NCBI GenBank assembly: GCA_900239685.1
Contig: OENT01000068.1
Location: 62,001 to 126,000 of the forward strand
Length of the DNA: 64,000 nt
From: Rotaria macrura
Taxonomy: Eukaryota > Rotifera > Eurotatoria > Philodinida > Philodinidae
Direction of reading: 5' to 3'
Part shown: positions 10,984-22,348 of the stretch, one piece after another
How positions within the stretch are numbered: position 1 is the stretch's first letter
How the letters are laid out: each line of letters starts with the position of its first letter
Position numbers and translations under genes: made by a program
Notes under the pieces: model-generated
What the model was told of the DNA's origin: nothing
Seen by the model: the letters and a program-made list of their open reading frames with translations, nothing else
The model's database searches: none

Positions 10984-12436
10984 TCAGTTTTGACCGAGCT
11001 GAGAAAAAGAATCATGGACAACAAATCCATTTGTAATTTTTAATGGTCGAAAATTATTTCTTGTGGAATATTCCACTATACTATCATTGATTTCACATGC
11101 TCGTTTTTGACCAATATTAAAAATTGCTAATGTTATCATATAGTGAAAATTCTCTTCGTTTATTTGTTTGACTAGGTTACGCGATAATTGAAGATTTAGT
11201 TTGTAATTACATCCACATTGATTGATAAATTTTTTCAAACGTTCTCCCTTAAGATCTTTTTCTAATGATATGTAGTAATTGAATTCAAAATAATTTTTCA
11301 TTTTGTTCCAGAATAATGTCTTATCCATATCATCTTGTGGTACACATTCATTTGATAGGAACGATTTGATTTTAATACGTGCAATAGTAAAATTTTGAAA
11401 ATGTTGATATGCATCTTGTTCGATTTGTTGAACAATAGATGGATAATCACCACTATGAAACGACGATATAATTATTTTTTGGATGGTGTCATTTTCTTGT
11501 TTTAATTCTGACTGAATTAATAAAAACTCATACGTCGTATTTTCACATGCTTGTTTAAGCTTTTCAATAACTTGCTCAGTATCGTCTAGGCAATTAAATG
11601 TAATTTGTGCTTCAAAAGTACCTTTGATGCTATTGGTTGGTACAAGCGTATCTAGTATTGATTTAAATACAGTACTTTTTCCAACAGCAAACTCAAAAAC
11701 ACTGAAGAAAAACAAATATGAAAACAAATCTTATAGTTTATACCAACCGTTTCAAGCTTGATTCATCTCCTGGATCGCCAAGGATTTCTTTAGCCTGATG
11801 AAAGATGTATGATACACGTTTATAGTCATGTATAGACTTCGTTTGAATCAATTGCTCAGTAAAGTCTAAGTATCGAATACCATGGCATAAATTTTTCAAT
11901 ATATGAACTCTTCGCAATTGATGTAGTTGACTTAATGTTAAATCATAAGATACATCATTTGAATTAGCATTAGGGTGATATAGTTTGATATCTCTGTACA
12001 TTTCATAGAATGCGCCTCGTTTTAATGCTATTGCATCATAATATTTGTCTAAGTAAATTGATCGAAAATCAATATCTTCTTTAATTTTATATTCATCTGG
12101 TAAGAATATACATTGAATAGCTAACCAATAACTTTTTCCTAGCAGTATTTCAAAATTCTCCACTGAATAAATACAAACATCGTATTTATCCAATAATTTA
12201 TGCATCTCATGCTGATGAAAATAATCGAAGTCGTTCCAATATTGTAATGGGCCTTGGCAGAATGAGCGGGCAATAATGAAAATATCTCGATCGGAGTTCG
12301 GTCTATTTATACCATACACCCATGAACCATGATGATAAATATTAGCGACACAATCTTCCGTTAAATTGAGATGGTTCAAAATCAGCGGTATATCAGAGCG
12401 ATCCATCGTTGAGAAGAATGAATGATTCGTATTCAA
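10984..12436 (-). CDS. Nucleotidyltransferase (RlaP-like) fused to a second conserved domain
   Basis: Exons 12436-11748 and 11701-10984 are joined across a 46-bp intron (K-R junction AAA CG|T), giving 468 aa. Residues 30-230 form a minimal nucleotidyltransferase: G37-S38 in HHGSWVYGINRPNSDRDIFI with D49 and D51 as the metal pair, followed by a helical part with LKRGAFYEMYRDIK. This resembles the predicted nucleotidyltransferase family (RlaP type) of the DNA polymerase beta superfamily. Residues 255-468 match, from memory, a bacterial/protist conserved domain of unknown role: FEAQITF at 259, SSFHSGDY at 309, ARIKIK at 337, NYFEFNYYISL at 366, LQLSRN at 400 and a VVHDS end. The start could also be the second ATG at 12406 (MDRSDIP). 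The target nucleic acid or protein is unknown. Confidence is high for the nucleotidyltransferase and moderate for the C-terminal family. Confidence 0.8.
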
Positions 12437-12916
12437 TATATGTAGTGCAATGGAGCAGATGTTTGATATAAATTATTCTACAAAGTAGGATAAGATTAGA
12501 GACTAGGCTAAGGAAAAAAGCCGATGGGAAGGTTCGTAAGAAAATTTTCGAGAGCGATGTACATTTATAATTTATTGAGGGTGACGGCGAAACTGATCTA
12601 ACTATTTTCATCATTTTACGATCTTTTTTCATTAGAAACTTAGGTTTTGATTGAAAAAAATTGAAAGTTTTCTAAAAGTGAAAGCTAGTACAAAAACCAA
12701 TACGAACGCTAAACAAATTATGGTAATTCCTTATGAAAAAACTCTAAAATGAACACACTTTCCATATTTTTACTCTACTCTTATCAAATAAATTTTCTCT
12801 CTCTTTTTAAAGCGATGAATGAGAGCAAGTTGTCAGATACAGTCAACAATAAAGAAAAAGATTTGTCATGGTCTTAGTTACAAATTCTTGCATTTTCCTC
12901 GTGTAAATGGACATAC

Positions 12917-14268
12917 TTAAGGGACTCCGCCCCCTCAGAAAATCGATTTTGAGATAACCATATATTTTGAAAGCCCAAAGTGTCATCTTTCAGATTATGT
13001 GCGATTTATTGCACTTTGAGTGGTTTTCGGCTGTGAAAATAGCGGTTTTCTTGGAGCAGTAGTAGAAATATAAGAGTTTTTCACCAATTTCGCTTAGTTA
13101 CGGGGATGTGGCAGTCGCCGACACGCTTATAGACAGTTGCTTATGAGAAGTGCATATACTTTGTGTAATTTTTTATTAATTAGAGAAATATGCTGGGTTT
13201 TCAGAGTCAGATTTTTGGAATTCTTTTCAACAAGAAAAGAGGTTTTGAGCGATTTTCAATGCCAGTTTAAATACAGTTTTGCTCATTCCAAACATACATA
13301 GGTTATTTTTGATTGCGCATAGACTGAGAACAGTTTTGAGGGTAATTTCTGAGATAGCAAGAGAAAAAACCAGCAGCCCACTGTTCATCTCTTAGTTCTT
13401 TCTCGATGCTCAAGATGATCCTTTACCAGCAGTTAAATACATGATTATTGCAGTACTCTGATATAAGATCATTTTTTGACGAAAATCGACCAAAACGAAA
13501 CTGCTCTAGTAAGGGTAATATCAAAATCTCACCACCATCTCTACCATCAAGGTAGTCGTTTCTGCTTAGAGTTCTGTATACAAGACGAAATTGCACGATA
13601 GGGGTCATGACAGTCATAGTGAAATTAAAAATTATTTTATTTTTTATTTAATTATGTCACTGAAAAAGAGAATTTTACGCTGATTTCAAATATGTATAAC
13701 ACTGACTACTTTTCTCGCGTTCACACCCATTTACACATTTCACAAGCTTGTTTATTCGTTTTCTCAAAATCACTTTTGTGGAGCTCTCGGTACCGATTTC
13801 TCAGACTGTAGAAGAGGTACTGAGCTGCTGTTTTTTTTAAAATAAAACAAGAAACCTATGTCTAAAAATGTATATAGCGTTGTTTCAAAATTCGATTTCG
13901 TTGTCGAGATAACTGAATAACACCGATGTCAAAGAGCGCTAAATTCCAAAATATTGTCCAAAAATGTCTCGGAAATCCGAACAAAATTGAATTTTGAAAA
14001 AACGCTGCATACATTTTTAGACATAGGTCTTCTCTGTCATTTAAAACAAAAGCTAGCTCTCTACCTCCCTGACAGTCCTAGAAATCGGTAACTTACGGAG
14101 ACCACCGTTTTGAGTACTAATTTGTCAAAAACTCGTTAAAACAAAAATTGTATGTATCAATAATTTACAACAAATTAAATTAACACAAGACTCATATTCC
14201 TTGAAAATTTTAGCCAAATCGGCTGACGAATGACGAAAAACGATTCCTGAGGGGGGGGGGTCCCTTAA
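12917..14268. mobile_element. TTAA-flanked non-autonomous DNA element with nested palindrome
   Basis: The element body (12921-14264, 1344 bp) lies between two TTAA copies at 12917-12920 and 14265-14268. Its ends are inverted repeats of about 24 bp: left GGGACTCCGCCCCCTCAG then AAAATCG, right (reverse complement) GGGACCCCCCCCCCTCAG then GAATCG. TTAA duplication is the hallmark of piggyBac-type insertion. No transposase frame is present, so it would need a helper. A second palindrome is nested inside, with arms about 13765-13925 and 13970-14115; the centre pair CCTATGTCTAAAAATGTAT is on both arms. Assignment to piggyBac rests on the TTAA and ends only. Confidence 0.75.
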
Positions 14269-14800
14269 TATACATTTTGGTGATTTATATTCTCTTGTTT
14301 TCTATTTCTGATGCCTTAAAAAAGTTTGCATTGTACACGTTAGAGAAAAATTGATTTTCTCTTCTTGAATGAAAACGATTCTCTAAGTAACGAGAATGTA
14401 AACAGAAAAGCAATTGTTTTTTAACACTAGTAAATATGTATCACAAGTATTTTTTTTTATGAAAGAAAATCTGTTTGTATAAATAAGTTTTATTTTATAT
14501 TTTTGAGGAAATTCTATATAAAGTAGCATTTCTTTCTGTTTTAAATAGTGTTATAGAAGAAAAAAAGCTCAAAATACTGAAGAAAGTTAACCAACAATTA
14601 AGGACAACTATTACTATTGGCTAGAAAATGCAAACTCTATTGGTATTCTGTAGATTAATTGAACATACCTAAGCTTACTTCAGACGATTTTAAGTTACTT
14701 AACATCGTAAAATGAAGAAGTAATTCATTCGATAAGTAAAGCGAAGGAAATAATGCTGCTGCTCCTGATGAGAAAATAACATGTTGCAGGTGATCCGATT

Positions 14801-15071
14801 CCCATGGCAAAAAAACGTTACTTTTAAATGCTGAAAAACACGTTAATGCTGACCGGTTTAACGCGTTTCGCAGCTTCTAAACCGGTTAAAAACGCCGCGA
14901 GACGATACACTTTTCGTTTTCATTCGAGAATTCTGGTTCCGAAACGCGTTTTGAGTAAGTGGGAAAAGGGTTTTATGCGCTTCTCGTCATGGGAAACGCT
15001 GCGAAACGCGTTAGATCGGTCAGCATTAACGCGTTTCGCAGTGAATATACCCTTGTTTGTTTTGCCATGGG
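14801..15071. mobile_element. GC-rich 271-bp palindromic MITE-like element
   Basis: It begins CCCATGGCAAAA and ends with the inverse TTTTGCCATGGG. The sub-terminal segments also pair: TTAATGCTGACCGG near 14842 against the reverse complement near 15026, and ACGCGTTTCGCAGC near 14861 against GCTGCGAAACGCGT near 14998. The GC content is far above its surroundings. The 91-aa frame across it (14828-15103) is explained by the palindrome and is not called as a gene. No target duplication could be fixed. Confidence 0.7.
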
Positions 15072-17841
15072 TTTACCTACGATATTTGATGTCAATCAGA
15101 TAGACTCGTGCTTTGTCCGAAACTTTGCATGGTGTCAGCCAGTTTTTATTGTTATTTTTCAGCAAAATTTGTGCTTTACACAGAGAGAAAGTGTTGTAAA
15201 TTGGAGTGTTTGTTTCAGTTGAATCAAAAGAAGTTGGAGAGAGTTATATTATGTGCAAGAAAAATACGCGGTGAAAACCTCAAGACATCCTCCTGAGATA
15301 ACATTTATTTATGTTTTTTCGTTCTTTTTATTTTCTGTTACAAGTTCGCGAATAACTATAGCTACTGCCTCTCTCCAATGAATCATTTCGTATAACATAC
15401 TTATAACAACCAACCAAAAGTAAGAAAAATGATGCAATCGAACAAACAATGAAATCTTAGTATTGCATCACGTTCTTCTATACGCTTCACCTACTTTCAG
15501 CCACTGAAATACATTTAAACACGTTCATTACTTCAATACATAATTTGAATATAAGATGTCTCTCTCTTCAATGGCTATTTTCGTTTTTGCTTCGAGCAAA
15601 GCTTATCGTCTTTTTTCAAAAGACTGATTTATCTACAAGCTCATTAAAAATACATCAACCAAAATAGACTAGATTGATGAAACTAGGAAATGTAAAACAT
15701 ATACTTATACTGATTCGATTAATAATTTTCCTTAAATCAAGTGATGAATACAGTTATTTTCTATTATCAGAAATGTCGTCAAAGACAGCATCATGAAAAA
15801 AAGAGCGCACAGTTAGAAAACTCTTTAATTTATTGATTATACAATCTGAATTTTCAAGAGAACATCGTGGAGGTGTTACACTGATTCATGACTTACTTCA
15901 GTATTATTTCCTGAAACGTCTTTCGCCTATTGATTAGCTTATTGGTTTAGAACCAGTATTACCTTATCATAAGGTGTAAAATTCGAATGCTGTATAAAAT
16001 GTAGAATTCCATCCTCTGTTCTATCTTTTATGGAATAGGTAGGGCTTACCATATCAACCCAAGCCGATCAGAACTAGACATGCACTGAATCTGAACTACA
16101 CACGGTTCGGCCAATCCCCGGGTATGACTGGACTCGGGAAACTGAACCTCAGGTTTCCAAGTCTGTAACTGGCTTCGATGCATAACTCATCACAACACGG
16201 TATACTTAAGATCCATCTTTGATTAGTAAACGATGGGAAAACGACAACTTTACTATCTATTTTTTCTCGTAATACTTGACACAGTAATACGACATCACGT
16301 TCTTAGGAGTACGTGTTCGTATACTTTCCTTAATTTCGCTATGATACGGACCGAATTATTCGATTTTGGATTAATTATTTTGAGATTGAAAGATAAGACA
16401 ACATTTATGAACCCAAATAATTCTATATCAACGGAATATTTTTTGAGAATAGAATCTAATGAAGAAATCAGATATCATTATTTACCTTGACAAAAGCATG
16501 TCAATTTGTTTGGTTTCATGTAGCTGTACACACGGGGTGTTATTTTTACTATGCACAAGTTATACATAGATGTAAATTTAAAGTCTCTGCTCATGTACAA
16601 TGGATTCTGAAGAAGCAGAAATAATACTTTGTCATCATAATTTGATGATAATAGCACTTCTCCGAATTCAAGTTGTTGAAAATTTATACTAAAATTTGCC
16701 TGAAGCACCAAATACAAGATTAAAGAAACAGTTTCATCATTTATTTTTATAATTCGACACCTATTGAATCAATAATCTATGCTAGAGGTTTTCGAAAGCA
16801 CAAGGTCATCAACATCGAATAAATGAAAATTCTGAAAGAATACTCATGCTCTTTGTCCTCAAAATACAGTGCACGATCTACGTACAGAAGCTTTAACAAT
16901 AGAGTAAATCACTTTCCTCAGTTACTCACTGCTTAACTACCTGAACAATCGAATTTAGTCTTCGTGAACTCACGTTTGTTCAAGAAGATACGACAATCAA
17001 GGTACACACGAGCTTTTACCCAGCAACTCAGTAAGATTTGACCGTAATCAAAACTAAAAAGTTCTTTCTGACATTACGGTGATGAACATATGGAGCAATA
17101 CGCCATAAAACAGAACGACAACATTTTATCTTGCCACAATCATACAAAACTATCAAACCATAAATATTAGTGGTTAAAGTGCACAACTTCGATGTTGAGC
17201 ATGTTACAACCTGCTTCTCAATGAAGTGAAATAAGTTTTGTCACTGGAAAAAAAGAAGTGAAGCATCATCAAGTGTTGTTCGATGGATGAGTTAGTTAAA
17301 TCTTTTTCTTTCAGTGAAATCGCAAACATAATGGTAAAGAGTTTGGCGAAAAATTATAACAAATACGGAATTTGATTGATACTGTTAATGTCTCTTGATC
17401 ATGCTTTTGATGACCCTTAGCCATGGGCATATTCCATAGGCACTACTATTGCACGATAAATCTGAATTTATTTCAAAAACAACAGAAAACGATATAAATC
17501 CTTACAGCCAACAAAATTTGCAATATTGATGTACTTGTTTACGATCGAAAATATTCTGCAAGCACCAACGTATTCTGATTACTCCTTTTCAAAGTGAAAA
17601 ACAGTAAGATCGATGGTTGTTGTTTGAAAAATACGTAAAAGAAAAAATTAATTTTCTTTTAAATCATGGTATCAAATATATTAAAGGCTTTCAAGAAATA
17701 TCGATCGAAAAAAAAACGTGTATTCGCAATTTTTTTTTACATTGAAGATAATCTGTCATTGATTATTGTCACTTTTGCACTTTAAATTTCAGTATTAAGA
17801 TACGAAGGAGCGGCATTGAAAGAAACAATCTAACTCCAACC

Positions 17842-18576
17842 ATGCAACTACTATTCGTCGTGTTACTTGTTAGTATTATTCTAAGTGCACCAGCAAAAGC
17901 TTGCATTGTAAAAGCAAATCCAAGTTTGAATATACGTAGCGCAGCATCAACTACAGCATCTATCGTTGGTAGCTTTTTACAAGGTACAACAGTTTCGTGT
18001 TTGGAACAAAAGAACGGTTTTTGCCGTGTTGGAACCGATCGATGGGCATCAGCGGAATTTATCAATTGTGCGACAGCTACTTCCAACGGATTTGACCAGA
18101 GAGCTCCTGCAGCCGATTATACACGTAAGACATTTCGTGGTGTGACTCTCAATCAGCGCACAATCGAGATGATTCAGCGTGCTGAAGTATACATGGCACA
18201 AATGGGTAGAGCAGGTTTTCAGTTTTCATTCAGTCAGGGTTCGTACACATCAAGTGTAGCAGCTAGTGCTGGTACACATGACGGTGGTGGTGCCATTGAT
18301 ATTCGAACGTCTGTTGTCAACAACGACAAGAAAACAGTCGATACCATGGTCGTAGCTCTCAGAAAAGCAGGCTTTGCTGCTTGGTCACGTGGTCGAGTAG
18401 CAGATAGTTTCCAGAATAACAAACACATTCATGTCATAGCTATTGGAGATGTTCAAGCATCGTTGGGTGCTAAAAATCAGGTAGCAAGCTTTAAACGAGG
18501 TCGGAATGGGCTCAAAGGTGACGGAGTTGATCCAGATGCCTATTTGGGTAGAGCAACACCGACATGGGCTAAATAG
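17842..18576 (+). CDS. Secreted SH3b + M15-like zinc peptidase, bacterial type
   Basis: A single exon encodes 244 aa. Residues 1-20 are a signal peptide ending APAKA. Residues 21-78 form a bacterial-type SH3 domain (LNIRSAASTTASIVGSF, then CRVGTDRWAS). Residues 100-244 look like an M15/DD-carboxypeptidase-type hydrolase: SQGSYTSSVAASAGTHDGGG with H146, AIDIR with D153, and NNKHIHVIA with H195 and H197, the usual His-Asp-His zinc set. The same SxGTHDGGGAxD and HIH pattern is, as I recall, common in actinobacterial secreted proteins. Peptidoglycan cleavage is thus the likely role, for digestion of or defence against bacteria. Four cysteines (21, 53, 61, 76) could form disulfides. A TTTCAG acceptor-like site lies 48 bp upstream of the ATG and AATAAA lies at 18618, so the gene appears adapted to eukaryotic expression. 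Horizontal origin is an inference. Confidence 0.85.
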   Translation: MQLLFVVLLVSIILSAPAKACIVKANPSLNIRSAASTTASIVGSFLQGTTVSCLEQKNGFCRVGTDRWASAEFINCATATSNGFDQRAPAADYTRKTFRGVTLNQRTIEMIQRAEVYMAQMGRAGFQFSFSQGSYTSSVAASAGTHDGGGAIDIRTSVVNNDKKTVDTMVVALRKAGFAAWSRGRVADSFQNNKHIHVIAIGDVQASLGAKNQVASFKRGRNGLKGDGVDPDAYLGRATPTWAK

Positions 18577-21406
18577 AATATGTGTTCAACATTTGTACTG
18601 TCGTTAGTATGCATGATAATAAATGTCAAGTTTGGACAATCATTATCGTAAATTTAATTTATTGGAGCTTGAACGAGTTCTAATTATGAACCATCGAGTG
18701 ATGGCGTATATCCGAGTTTCATCAACATTTATTTTGAAGTGAGAAAAGTCTACTTCTATGAAGTTACGCTCATGCGCCAAGTAAGCGTAAAATTTCATGA
18801 CAACATGTGTGTCTATATCAAAAAGCCAGTCGCAGTTATTGATCTTGTAAATAACTTGAGAAAAACTCGATACTGCATCGAAACATGTTTCTTGTGAAAT
18901 TGAAAGCCTTTTTAATGTTTTGCATGAACTCACTATAGTTTCAAAATCTTGTTGAGTTTCGATAAATTTCTTTTAAAATATCATGGAGCATCTACGAAGT
19001 CGTTGAATCGGTATCGATTTCGCTGCATTGGAAAAGTCAACAACTCGCTAGAGTTTTATACCATGTACGACACTCTTCAAGTTTGGTAGTTTGACTCGGA
19101 TGTCTTTACACATTCGTGCTGCAAGTAAGGCAATAATTTTTGTTTTCGTGTGGTACCATTGGCATCATTTGTTTTTCAAAGAACGATCTATCAATCAGGA
19201 TTTCAATGGTAGCATTCTTTTCGTGCAAATTGATCGTATTATACTCAAAAATAATCTTGAGTACCATTTTAGTTTGCTATTTATGAAGCTTCATATTAAG
19301 TGTTATATTCTTCTATTTTCTTTTGACAACACAAAAGAGGTGTGTCCACAATACTGTTAGTAATCCTTTGTACGACAATGAGTTCCATTGTTCGCTTCAT
19401 TTATACCAATACCTCCATCCGTAGCTATGCAGAGTTCGTTCGTAGGGAAGCCTAAAAAATTTACAATATCTCAATTTCTATCGGATTATTTAATATAATA
19501 TAGATCATTTGTATGCTAAAAAACATTCTCATCGAAGATGTCATAGATTCCGTAGAAACAGATGTCTCTGACTTAAGTAGGTTGAGTCGATTGAATTATT
19601 TCAATGCTCGGCTTACAAATATCGAAGAACTTCATTGTTAAGACTCCAACTATAAAATTCAAATATTCACTGTACTAATATAAAAACCTAACGCTGAGAT
19701 ACTTCGTTTTTGATATAGAGTCAAGAATAAGATGAAAGTTTTGGTGCTGGAGGTTTTACCAACAGACGTCCTGCAATTCAACTATCGCGAATGAAAAATT
19801 ATCATCGTCTACCTCATAAAGTTTTGTTCTTCTATTTCGTGTTCGTAATTTTCATGTATCGTTCTGGATATTCTTTTTAAATAGTTCCTGTTACAGTTCA
19901 TGCTACTTCATTTCGATCTTTGACAGATGATGACGTAACATGTCTATAGAGTGAAAGAATATCAACACATCTGTTAATTCTGCATAATCTTAATTTTTAT
20001 TTCAGCGCAAAAAAAAGACGTTTTGTTTTCACTTGCTGCTCAACACCATCCAAACTAGTGATCATTCATTTAATGGTTAAACCAAGAAGAGATTGCCATA
20101 TTTCACAGAATGGTACAAAGTAGATTATGTTTTTCTTCTGTTCAATCAAAAAAAATCGACCCAGAAAGTAGCACGTAAAACAAAACGCAAATTAAAAATT
20201 TTCTGCACATGTTGCAATCTAAAACAAAATCATTAGTTGATACAATCAAATCTATCACTCATATCTTGGTAGTGAGCCTTTTTTACGTACAAGAACAGGA
20301 AGTAAGAAAAACACTAACGCTTCCAGTCCAATTTAATAGATTCGTCGTCACATGAACATTAGGTCATTTTTTCGTTTACAACCTTTTGTCTTACTAATTT
20401 CGCTTTTTTTTCTTATCAAAATATTGCCCTCTCATATTCGAATGCACCCTGATGTATTATATATTAATTTTCTGCAGCGATCGTTGATGAAAGTCCTATT
20501 GAGGAGATTTTGGAAACCCGAAAATTTCTTTTCTAATTGACTGGCATTAAAAGCTGTTCTTATTCGAAGCTGGAATAGCCAATGGTCTAGACGATTTTCA
20601 TGTAAATGAAGAAATTAATTTTCTGTTCGCTAATTTTTATTCACAACAGCTCCAACTTACCACCCATTGTTGGAATGAAATAATCATCGAATAATTAGGT
20701 TTATCTTACATGATTTCTTTACATGTGAATATCAGCTTTTATTCTCTCAAAAAATCCATCATTTTCAAGAGAAAAAAAGAAGAAAGAATGAGATTAAAGC
20801 AAAACTTCTCGACAATAATATTTATTTAGAACAAAGCAGAAAGTTTGAAAAAGCACAACTAAATAAGAATCGACTTAGAATGAAGAAAACAATATTAAGT
20901 TGCCAGTTGGGGACCACAAAAACACGCTGCATAGTAGTGATCAAGTCTAATCGGTAGCACGAACTAACGAGAAGCAATAGGCAGCCTAAGGACAAAACAT
21001 ATTTTCAAAGAGACTAATTATTACACAATCAGTCATTATAGTTACATCAGGCACCTGAAATCGATGGCATTCTGCAATATTTGTGAAAATTATAATACAA
21101 CAATCAAGATTCTCGTTCATCATAGCATAGAATGACGCAAGTAACTATAGTAATAAATACAGCAACATGGTTGTAATATCTTTTAACAAGATACTAATTT
21201 AGCTTTTGTAACAGTAATTTTAACTCTCATATACCATAGCGAAGCAATTTCGAGACCCCATTTCATGACAAGAGTTTTCTTCACATGGGAATGTTCGTTG
21301 ATATTGTTTGAAGAACATTTCTCTGATAAGTTGTAAAGAATTTCGCTACTGTTGTATGTAATCGAATTGCATCTCACTTTTGTATACAAATCAATCTAAT
21401 TTCTAC
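18577..21406. other. Intergenic stretch with possible F-box/LRR remnants
   Basis: AATAAA at 18618-18623 is the likely poly(A) signal of the peptidase gene. Small frames resemble F-box/LRR debris: 18643-18933 on minus (LKRLSISQETCFDAV), 19514-19639 on plus (LSRLSRLNYFNARLTNIEEL) and about 19731-19793 on plus (LEVLPTDVLQF). They lie on different strands and do not assemble into a gene. Confidence 0.4.
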
Positions 21407-22348
21407 CTAAATTGGGGTAACAGCTGTCCGATAACAACACGTATTAACGAGCCATCGTTTTAGTTTAGGAAGTTGACTTAGATAAACATATGGAAGTAGA
21501 AAACATACTAAATAGTTCAAATTAAGTAAATAGTCACTTTGAATATCGACTAGAAAATTCGGATAGCCCACTGAATGTACAATACCAATGATTACACATG
21601 GAGTCCACGATATTATATAAAGTGATGAAATAGAAAATAACTGCTTTGCCATTCTTCGCTGATGAGACCACGCCATTGATTGATGACAGCGGCGCTTTTG
21701 TGAGAGGATGCGTATGACAAGTGTTACATTAGCCAGTGAAGTGACTATTATGGGCATTCCATTGTTAAATAACCAGTCGAATGTACTTAGAAATCGATTA
21801 AAAACAAGATAGCAATTTGCAAGTCCACACAGTTCTTGATCGAAATTCCATGGTTGAGAATCACATGAATAAAAGATGATGCTGTACAAGTAAAATATTG
21901 CTGGATAAATCAGTGAAAAAGTAAGCGGTAGATAAGTCCAAAGAATACGTGTCGTACGCACTCGTAAAAGATGTCCATGAAATATTAATATGTGGCGTTG
22001 AGAGGAAATCGTAGCCATTAGATATTCTCCAATACAACACAGTGTATAATCGATGAAGGTCCAATAAGTACAGTGGGCTGATGTAGCTGGACTTACACGA
22101 CCGATCAAAAAAAAACGAAGGAAGAGCGGCACATCAGTTAACACTTGGACAAAATTAACTATAAGTAGAATCAGTAAGGCTTGGTTCTGTGTATTTTTCA
22201 GCACAGAACTATGCGTAATAAAGAAGATGAAGATGATAACGGATAATATAATCACCGGCATTTCTAATGTGAACATGATTATGAATTTGATACGATGCGG
22301 CATGATCTTGTTATCTTGAAATATTTGTGACACACTTGTATCGTTCAT
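21407..22348 (-). CDS. Rhodopsin-like 7TM G protein-coupled receptor (orphan)
   Basis: A single exon encodes 313 aa with seven hydrophobic segments at roughly 22-45, 57-80, 97-118, 134-156, 192-213, 238-260 and 274-294. C93 before TM3 and cysteines in the second extracellular loop (SCDSQPWNF region) could form the usual disulfide. The TM3 end reads SSQRHILIF where DRY is normal, so the Arg (118) is kept but the acid is not. TM6 has SWTPC in place of CWxP, and TM7 has LLPYVYL at the NPxxY site. The short N-terminus has one N-glycosylation site (NDT). The short loops and intronless structure are typical of lineage-expanded peptide- or chemosensory-type receptors. Ligand unknown. Confidence 0.8.
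   Translation of the reverse strand: MNDTSVSQIFQDNKIMPHRIKFIIMFTLEMPVIILSVIIFIFFITHSSVLKNTQNQALLILLIVNFVQVLTDVPLFLRFFLIGRVSPATSAHCTYWTFIDYTLCCIGEYLMATISSQRHILIFHGHLLRVRTTRILWTYLPLTFSLIYPAIFYLYSIIFYSCDSQPWNFDQELCGLANCYLVFNRFLSTFDWLFNNGMPIIVTSLANVTLVIRILSQKRRCHQSMAWSHQRRMAKQLFSISSLYIISWTPCVIIGIVHSVGYPNFLVDIQSDYLLNLNYLVCFLLPYVYLSQLPKLKRWLVNTCCYRTAVTPI

Larger units (their letters stand above)
12437..17841. other. Gene-poor stretch with mobile elements
   Basis: Holds the TTAA element (12917-14268) and the GC-rich palindrome (14801-15071). Between 15.1 and 17.8 kb I see no supported gene. A more GC-rich patch at about 16040-16200, containing CCCCGGGTATGACTGG, stands out from its surroundings and may be an old repeat fragment. 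Confidence 0.55.

Noticed and set aside
14828-15103. 91-aa plus-strand frame
   Set aside because: It lies across a near-perfect palindrome, and its composition is explained by the repeat rather than by a protein.
16050-16130. tRNA-like B-box GGTTCGGCCAATCC
   Set aside because: The spacing is wrong and no acceptor or anticodon stem can be folded around it.
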